This document shows positions 59,249 to 64,000 of a stretch of DNA of 64,000 nt, in pieces. The stretch comes from Aminobacterium sp. MB27-C1 (lineage in GTDB: Bacteria > Synergistota > Synergistia > Synergistales > Aminobacteriaceae), in the NCBI RefSeq assembly GCF_030908405.1, contig NZ_CP133089.1, forward strand, positions 682,001 to 746,000, given 5' to 3'. Under the pieces are notes generated by a model that was not told where the DNA came from, ran no database searches, and was given only the letters and a program-made list of their open reading frames with translations. Made by a program: the position numbers and the translations under genes. Numbering within the stretch: the stretch's first letter is position 1; every line of letters begins with the position of its first letter.

Positions 59249-59767
59249 GTGTTCTCTTCTCTAAACAAAACTATAGCAAAGGTGAATCTTCTAATCGGAT
59301 ATTGCAGTGGCCTTGGCATTTTGGCCATGGGAATTATCCTTTTTTATGAAGTTATAGCAAGATACGTTTTCAACTCGCCGACAATTTGGGCTCAGGAAGT
59401 ATCGATCATCCTTTTCATCTGGACCATGTTGGCAGGAGCCGCCTATACGTTGCAGGTAGGTAAGCATGTTCAGATAGATCTTCTGACCATTCGGCTTTCA
59501 AAAAAGACACAGAGCTTTCTCGAACTGATTACAAGCATCATAGGAATGTTTTTCTCTGCGTATGTTACGCTTCAGGGCGTGAAAATGCTGGAGGCTACGC
59601 TGAAATATCACAAGTTATCGGCAACTCCATTGCGCGTTCCACTCTGGATTCCACAACTTGCACTTCCTGTCGGTTTTGGTCTTCTTACTCTTCAGTTCAT
59701 TATTATCATAGCCATGAGATCGGCAGCACTCAAAGATCACAATAAAGAAGGTGAACAACCATGCTAA
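59249..59767 (+). CDS. dctQ: TRAP transporter small permease (DctQ-like)
   Basis: This 172-residue protein has four membrane helices and the family signature EVIARYVFNSPTIWAQEVSIILFIWTMLAGAAYTLQVGKHVQID. GTG 59249 follows TGGGGGAATT. It overlaps dctM by 7 bases (59761-59767). The gap from dctP to this gene, 149 bases, is longer than usual and may contain a processing or attenuation site, but I found no clear hairpin with a T tract in it. Confidence 0.92.
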   Translation: MFSSLNKTIAKVNLLIGYCSGLGILAMGIILFYEVIARYVFNSPTIWAQEVSIILFIWTMLAGAAYTLQVGKHVQIDLLTIRLSKKTQSFLELITSIIGMFFSAYVTLQGVKMLEATLKYHKLSATPLRVPLWIPQLALPVGFGLLTLQFIIIIAMRSAALKDHNKEGEQPC

Positions 59768-61041
59768 GCTTCCTTCTGGTTATTGCGCTTCTTATCGTCG
59801 TCCTTTTTACAGGACTCCCCGTAGCCTTCTCACTGGGCTCAACATCCGTCTTGCTCATACTTCTCAACGGACTTCCTGCGAAGATAGTCGGTTCCACCAT
59901 GTTCTCTGGCCTTGAAAGCTTCACCCTTCTTTCCATACCGCTATTCATTCTCATGAGCCAGATACTTTTAGATGGCCGTGTCGGTGACGACCTTTTTGAC
60001 GTTATGAACGCCTGGGTGCGACATCTTCCCGGAGGCCTTGCCATTGCTACCGTTCTTGCATGCGCCTTCTTCTCGGCAATAACTGGGTCTGGAGCTGCGA
60101 CAGCTGCTACTATCGGCATGGTTGCCTATCCCGCAATGATTGAAAGAGGGTACGACAAAAAATTTACCTTGGGACTTCTGGCGGCTGGCGGAACGTTGGG
60201 CATTTTGATTCCGCCGAGTATTCCCATGATTCTCTACGGTGCCATTACAGAGGAATCCGTCGGAAAACTCTTCATCGCAGGCGTCGTTCCCGGACTCATC
60301 CTGACAGCCATCTTCATCATTTATGCGGTTTTCAAAAGTAAACGGGGCGGCTTTACTCCCATGGAGAGAACCAGCTGGTCTGAGCGAATGAGCGTCACAA
60401 AAAAGAATGTTTGGGGAATTCTTCTGCCCTTATTAATCATAGGCGGTATCTATAGCGGAGTCTTTACTCCCACAGAAGCAGCTGCTGTAGGCTTGATATA
60501 CAGCCTCTTCATAACCATCGTCATTTACAAAACGATAAAGCTCAGTGAATTACCGAAAATTTGTCTGAAATCTGTAGGAACATCCTGCATGATCGCCATC
60601 ATCATCGCTGCGGCAATCCTCTTCGGCAAGGTTATGACCATGCTCATGATTCCTCAGAAACTCACTCAATTGATTATTCAAATCAACCTCTCGCCGCTCA
60701 TGTTCATAATTGCGATGAACCTGCTCATGCTCATACTTGGCATGATGCTCGAAACCGTATCTATCATACTTCTGACCATGCCTTTGGTTACCCCCATCCT
60801 CGTCGCTTTAAATATCGATCCTATCTGGTATGCCATTATTCTTACAGTCAACATGACCATGGCTCTCATCACGCCGCCAGTTGGAATGAACCTTTACGTT
60901 ATTAACGGCCTTCGCGAAGACATAAGCATGTCGGATATTATTCAGGGAGTATGGCCCTTTATCATCTTAATGACCTTCATGCTGATATTGGCCATGGCTT
61001 TTCCCCAGATGAGTCTCTGGCTGCCATCCATAATGCACTAA
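59761..61041 (+). CDS. dctM: TRAP transporter large permease (DctM-like)
   Basis: This 426-residue protein has about 12 membrane segments with DctM signatures (IPLFILMSQILLDGRVGDDLFDVMNAWVRHLPGGLAIATVLACAFFSAITGSGAATAATIGMVAYPAM, GTLGILIPPSIPMILYGA, GGIYSGVFTPTEAAAVGLIYSL). It starts at ATG 59761 inside the last codons of dctQ, so it is translationally coupled. It forms the third component of the tripartite carrier controlled by the GntR regulator. Confidence 0.94.
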   Translation: MLSFLLVIALLIVVLFTGLPVAFSLGSTSVLLILLNGLPAKIVGSTMFSGLESFTLLSIPLFILMSQILLDGRVGDDLFDVMNAWVRHLPGGLAIATVLACAFFSAITGSGAATAATIGMVAYPAMIERGYDKKFTLGLLAAGGTLGILIPPSIPMILYGAITEESVGKLFIAGVVPGLILTAIFIIYAVFKSKRGGFTPMERTSWSERMSVTKKNVWGILLPLLIIGGIYSGVFTPTEAAAVGLIYSLFITIVIYKTIKLSELPKICLKSVGTSCMIAIIIAAAILFGKVMTMLMIPQKLTQLIIQINLSPLMFIIAMNLLMLILGMMLETVSIILLTMPLVTPILVALNIDPIWYAIILTVNMTMALITPPVGMNLYVINGLREDISMSDIIQGVWPFIILMTFMLILAMAFPQMSLWLPSIMH

Positions 61042-61068
61042 ACCTGCAATAGACAGGAGTTGCTCACG

Positions 61069-61947
61069 TTGAAAAAAGAAAATACCAGAACGAGATTACG
61101 AACACTTCTTTATCAAGATCAGATAGTTGTGGCACCAGGCACCCATGATTGCCTTACCGCCCGAATCATTGAAAAAGAGGGCTTCAATGCGCTCTATATG
61201 ACTGGCTATGGAACCTCGGCAAGCATGCTGGGGAAACCAGATGTGGGACTCTTGACGCTGACTGAAATGGTGGCGAGGGCTTCCAGACTTGTAGAAGCTG
61301 TCAATATTCCTGTCATCGCCGATGCTGATACAGGCTATGGAAACGCTGTAAATGTAGCTCGTACCGTGCGGGAATATGAAAAAGCGGGAGTTGCGTGCCT
61401 CCAGCTGGAAGATCAGGTTGCTCCCAAAAAATGCGGCCACATGCTGGGGCGAGAAATAATACCGAAAGACGAAATGGTGGGGAAAATTAAGGCTGCTTGT
61501 GACGCCAGGCAGGACGATAACCTCATGATCATAGCGAGAACTGACGCCAGAACCACATGTGGAATCGATGAAGCCATAGAGAGAGGACTGGCCTATGAAG
61601 AGGCCGGGGCCGATATTATCTTCGTGGAATCTCCAGAAACAGAAGAAGAGATGAAAAAAATTACATCTATCTTCGTTGTTCCCGTACTGGCAAATATGGT
61701 TGAGCATGGCCGAACTCCCTTTCTTCCAGTCTCAAAACTAGAAGAGATCGGTTACAACCTCGCCATTTTTCCTGTGACGTCGACCTATGTTATCGCCAAG
61801 GCCGTTCAAGATGTTATGGCGACTCTCAAAAAAACAGGGTCTACGGAAAGCATGATGGATAAAATGGTTCTCTTTGAGGAATTCAACAACCTCATCGGAT
61901 TGCCTGACATATTAGAAGTGGAGAAGCTCTATTCCACACGTAAATAA
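61069..61947 (+). CDS. Isocitrate-lyase/PEP-mutase superfamily lyase, copy 1
   Basis: This 292-residue TIM-barrel enzyme belongs to the PEP mutase/isocitrate lyase superfamily. Metal ligands Asp85 and Asp87 (IADADTGYG) and the catalytic KKCGHM motif (Cys122) are present. Close families are 2-methylisocitrate lyase and 2,3-dimethylmalate lyase, which split a branched hydroxy-dicarboxylate into pyruvate and a shorter acid. TTG 61069 lies 8 bases after AGGAG. It is 27 bases after dctM, so it shares the transporter's transcript and probably acts on the imported compound. Confidence 0.88.
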   Translation: MKKENTRTRLRTLLYQDQIVVAPGTHDCLTARIIEKEGFNALYMTGYGTSASMLGKPDVGLLTLTEMVARASRLVEAVNIPVIADADTGYGNAVNVARTVREYEKAGVACLQLEDQVAPKKCGHMLGREIIPKDEMVGKIKAACDARQDDNLMIIARTDARTTCGIDEAIERGLAYEEAGADIIFVESPETEEEMKKITSIFVVPVLANMVEHGRTPFLPVSKLEEIGYNLAIFPVTSTYVIAKAVQDVMATLKKTGSTESMMDKMVLFEEFNNLIGLPDILEVEKLYSTRK

Positions 61948-62029
61948 CGCTGCAAAGAGTTGACCTAGCGGGGTTTTTCATACCTATAGAGATGTATCTG
62001 TGATAAATCAACCATTTGGAGGAAAAATC

Positions 62030-62950
62030 ATGAGAAAATCTACTCTGTTAAGAAATAGATTACAAGAGCCCCGAGCCGTTGTTGCTCCAGGCGTTTACGA
62101 TTCTCTAAGCGCCAGAATATGCGAAATGGCAGGATTCGAAGCTCTTCAACATTCTGGATATGGAACAGCTGCTGCGGTTTTGGGACAACCCGATGTCGGC
62201 CTTCTTACACTTTCTGAAATGGTCAGCCAGGTCAGAGCTACGGCAAGAGCGGTAAATATCCCCGTAGTTGGGGATTCCGACAACGGTTTTGGCAATGCTA
62301 TCAATGTGTATCGCACCGTACAGGAATATATAAATGCAGGAGCAGCCGGACTCTTTTTGGAAGATCAGGTAGCCCCGAAAAGATGCGGACACATGGAAGG
62401 CAAGCAGGTTATTCCCTATGAAGAGATGGAAGGCAAACTTCGAGCTGCCATGGACGCAAGAAAAGATATTGACCCAGATTTCATAATTATTTACAGAACT
62501 GACGCCATTGCCGTCAACGGATACAGCGATGCCCTTGACCGTGCCAGAAAAGCGGCAGAGCTTGGAGTTGATATGATATTCATAGAAGCTATGGAAACAC
62601 GGGAACAAATTAAAAAGACTGCCTCTGAATTGAAAGACATTCCGCTCATGCTCAACCTGATAGAGGGAGGAAAAACGCCACTCGTTCCAGTAAATGAAGC
62701 GGAAGAGATGGGGTATAAGTGGATCGTTCCAGCCCTTTCTTCTCTCTATGCCGCCGCAAGGGGAATGCTTGATGTTATGAGAGAGATCAAGGAAAATGGC
62801 GTCTCTGATAAATATCTCGATAAACTATTTACATTTAAGGAATTTACGGAAGTTGTTCACCTTGAAAACATCAAAAAGCTGGAAGAAAAGTATCTTCCCA
62901 CAAGCGTTATTGAGGAAAAATACCACGGTAAAGAAAAGATCGTGGGGTAG
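62030..62950 (+). CDS. Isocitrate-lyase/PEP-mutase superfamily lyase, copy 2
   Basis: This 306-residue paralogue of the preceding lyase has Asp82 and Asp84 (VVGDSDNGFG) and KRCGHM (Cys119). Second-shell residues differ (SDN in place of ADT), and the C-terminus is longer by about 12 residues. ATG 62030 follows TTGGAGGAAAAATC. The 82-base gap after copy 1 carries no clear terminator. The pair may form sequential steps, different substrates or a hetero-oligomer. It ends the operon, followed by a terminator. Confidence 0.88.
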   Translation: MRKSTLLRNRLQEPRAVVAPGVYDSLSARICEMAGFEALQHSGYGTAAAVLGQPDVGLLTLSEMVSQVRATARAVNIPVVGDSDNGFGNAINVYRTVQEYINAGAAGLFLEDQVAPKRCGHMEGKQVIPYEEMEGKLRAAMDARKDIDPDFIIIYRTDAIAVNGYSDALDRARKAAELGVDMIFIEAMETREQIKKTASELKDIPLMLNLIEGGKTPLVPVNEAEEMGYKWIVPALSSLYAAARGMLDVMREIKENGVSDKYLDKLFTFKEFTEVVHLENIKKLEEKYLPTSVIEEKYHGKEKIVG

Positions 62951-63002
62951 CGAGTAGCGAATCTAAAAACAAAACGTTGCCAATAGCGAGTTAGCTAAAA
63001 CG

Positions 63003-63047
63003 AAAGCGGAGCCTGGCTGAGACTTTATGCCACCTCCGCTTTTTTTG
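63003..63047 (+). terminator. Rho-independent terminator after the lyase operon
   Basis: Arms AAAGCGGAG (63003-63011) and CTCCGCTTT (63034-63042) with a 22-base loop are followed by TTTT. It lies 52 bases after the second lyase gene and closes the operon. Confidence 0.82.
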
Positions 63048-63059
63048 TACAAGTAGTGT

Positions 63060-63767
63060 CGAATGTTTTATGATTTTAATGTTCTTGTTAACATTTCAGA
63101 TTCAGGAGCGATATTGAAGCGGAGCGGAGTAACTTAATTCCTCCTGAAAAATTACCAAAATCACAAATATTTCCTTCATTTGCTTTGGGTGGACGAAAAG
63201 TATAAGTGGGAGGCTGTTAAGCATTTTCAAGACAATTGGGATATTAACGCTACTGATTTTGTCTCTATGCTTGAGGCGTCAACGGCAAAAACCGAGGAAA
63301 AACTTCAATCGGCGATTATAAACTAGTCTTTACAGCACTTTATAACATGAAGTATTTTATCGAAACATTGATTGCAAAGATCAAAAGACAGGCGGCAGGT
63401 TACAAATGACGGTCGTTTTAATAATGCTGTTAGACTGTCATCTTTTCGTACTCAGATGCTTTGACAGGAAAAAGCGTTTTGGTGCATGTACATATACTCA
63501 TACACAGCACACTACATCTGCTGCTCATTGTCTAATATTCATCCGTCATAAAATATTCTATAAGATTAATTTTTTAGTTTCGATAGTTATATACTAAGTT
63601 CAAATATTATGTTAGGCTATGTGCGAAGGGCTTAATGGTTCTTTATATTAAAAATAAGTTTGCACAGAGTTTAGTAAATAATTATTTGAATTTTAAATGA
63701 TTATTGTAATAAATGTAATTTAAATTATAGTTTTTATAGCCCTTCATCTGGGGGGCTTGTCGAAAAA
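63060..63767. other. Region with gene debris at the right end
   Basis: About 700 bases hold a McrB-like fragment (listed separately) and otherwise AT-rich sequence without a gene that I can support. A 63-codon frame at 63406-63597 is rejected. A single GTGTCGAAT half-site near 63057 resembles half of the GntR palindrome but is not a full site. Confidence 0.4.
63189..63326 (+). pseudogene. Fragment of a McrB-like restriction ATPase gene
   Basis: A 45-codon open stretch reads VDEKYKWEAVKHFQDNWDIN followed by ATDFVSMLEASTAKTEEKLQ, then TAG. The KWEAVKHFQDNWDI-x-A-x-DF-x-x-ML pattern is the one I associate with the N-terminus of McrB-type AAA+ restriction proteins (from memory). No start site precedes it and the rest of the gene is missing, so it is a remnant. 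Confidence 0.5.
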
Positions 63768-64000
63768 ATGGGCTATTCTTCACAAACTGCGAATCATAGA
63801 ATGAAACAGCTTTTCAAATATCTAGAAGCACTTAACCAACACAGAAATCCTGCGATTAAGAATGTTGAGGATTATTCGTGGAAATTGTGGATTCAATCTC
63901 TTCCCAAACATCCGAATTTAAAACTTTTAGGAAAATCCACAGATCAATTAGATATGTTCGATTTATATGAGGATGGTAATGATATTGACCTTGAAAATAT
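63768..64000 (+). CDS. Start of an unidentified gene (partial)
   Basis: A frame opens at ATG 63768 (MGYSSQTANHRMKQLFKYLEALNQHRNPAIKN...) and remains open to the window edge (77 codons). GGGGGG lies 12 bases upstream. The composition is AT-rich and the encoded segment (WKLWIQSLPKHPNLKLLGKSTD) is protein-like. I cannot name the family from this part. Its position next to a restriction-gene fragment suggests another defence-island gene. Confidence 0.6.
   Translation, partial: MGYSSQTANHRMKQLFKYLEALNQHRNPAIKNVEDYSWKLWIQSLPKHPNLKLLGKSTDQLDMFDLYEDGNDIDLEN

Noticed and set aside
63055-63070. Fourth GntR operator after the lyase operon
   Set aside because: Only a half-site (GTGTCGAAT) is present; the second half of the palindrome is missing.
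63406-63597. 63-codon frame near the right end
   Set aside because: It has no ribosome binding site, is rich in Cys/His/Ile without a pattern, and lies in an AT-rich region with gene debris.
1-64000. CRISPR array
   Set aside because: No regularly spaced direct repeats with unique spacers and no cas genes were seen. The only tandem repeats are those listed.
1-64000. tRNA or rRNA genes
   Set aside because: I looked for T-loop motifs (GTTCRANNC) with pairing arms and for rRNA signatures. Isolated matches such as GAGGTTCGACGAGG near 3680 and CGGTCAAATCCC near 26777 lack a cloverleaf.

Overview
The window looks like part of a chromosome of an anaerobic, diderm (Gram-negative-type) bacterium. The evidence is an outer-membrane barrel protein with a periplasmic chaperone, signal peptides, several TRAP transporters for carboxylates, CoA-dependent organic-acid catabolism and the absence of respiratory genes. 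A member of the Synergistota would fit this mix, but that is an inference from gene content and no marker gene or rRNA is present. Base composition is patchy. The SbcD/SbcC, usher-like, Ntn-hydrolase and CoA-transferase/TRAP genes are visibly richer in G+C than the AT-rich accessory blocks (12-20.8 kb, 41-53.5 kb and the right end).

Layout. 1-3.5 kb is the right end of a prophage: tail fibre, two fibre-associated small proteins, a peptidoglycan peptidase, two holin-like proteins and a 38-residue membrane protein, closed by a strong terminator. 3.9-5.4 kb holds two unrecognised genes. 5.5-11.5 kb (minus strand) is a secreted EEP nuclease and a four-gene surface-structure operon (major subunit, minor subunit, PapD-like chaperone, usher-like barrel). 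12.1-16.8 kb is accessory: an orphan nuclease-like protein, two GNAT acetyltransferases, a DUF2971 protein and a PIN-domain gene broken by two single-base shifts. 17.3-25.3 kb is a compact SIR2 / HerA ATPase / SbcD / SbcC operon. 25.3-28.6 kb has a TPR membrane protein, a decayed copy of a TRAP binding-protein gene and a Panacea-type toxin-antitoxin candidate.

29.5-38 kb is a catabolic locus: GntR regulator, nitrilase-type amidase, two DUF2848 paralogues, a complete TRAP transporter, then (minus strand) an MFS exporter and a PatB/MalY-type PLP lyase. 38.4-41 kb holds a helix-turn-helix/DnaC-like replication pair and a tandem-duplicated HicB protein. 41.3-51.7 kb is a defence island in which a type I restriction-modification operon (half HsdS, HsdM, HsdS ... 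HsdR, DUF45 metallopeptidase) is interrupted by what looks like an E2-type CBASS module (DUF2188, patatin phospholipase, CD-NTase, E2-like protein). 51.8-53.1 kb is a ComEC-like metallo-beta-lactamase-fold protein and 53.6-54.7 kb a secreted Ntn hydrolase.

54.8-62.95 kb is a second catabolic locus: HMG-CoA-lyase-like enzyme and type III CoA-transferase (minus) divergent from a GntR regulator, a TRAP transporter and two isocitrate-lyase-superfamily enzymes (plus). Three copies of a perfect 13-bp palindrome (GTCGAC-T-GTCGAC) sit at its control regions and are the best operator candidates in the window. The right end has a McrB-like gene fragment and the start of an unidentified gene.

Most interesting parts: the SIR2-HerA pair translationally coupled to SbcCD (an arrangement recalling archaeal HerA-Mre11-Rad50 operons with SIR2 in place of NurA), the atypical chaperone/usher-like surface system, the E2-CBASS nested inside a type I RM operon, and the three-site GntR operator linking CoA-transferase, lyase and TRAP genes.
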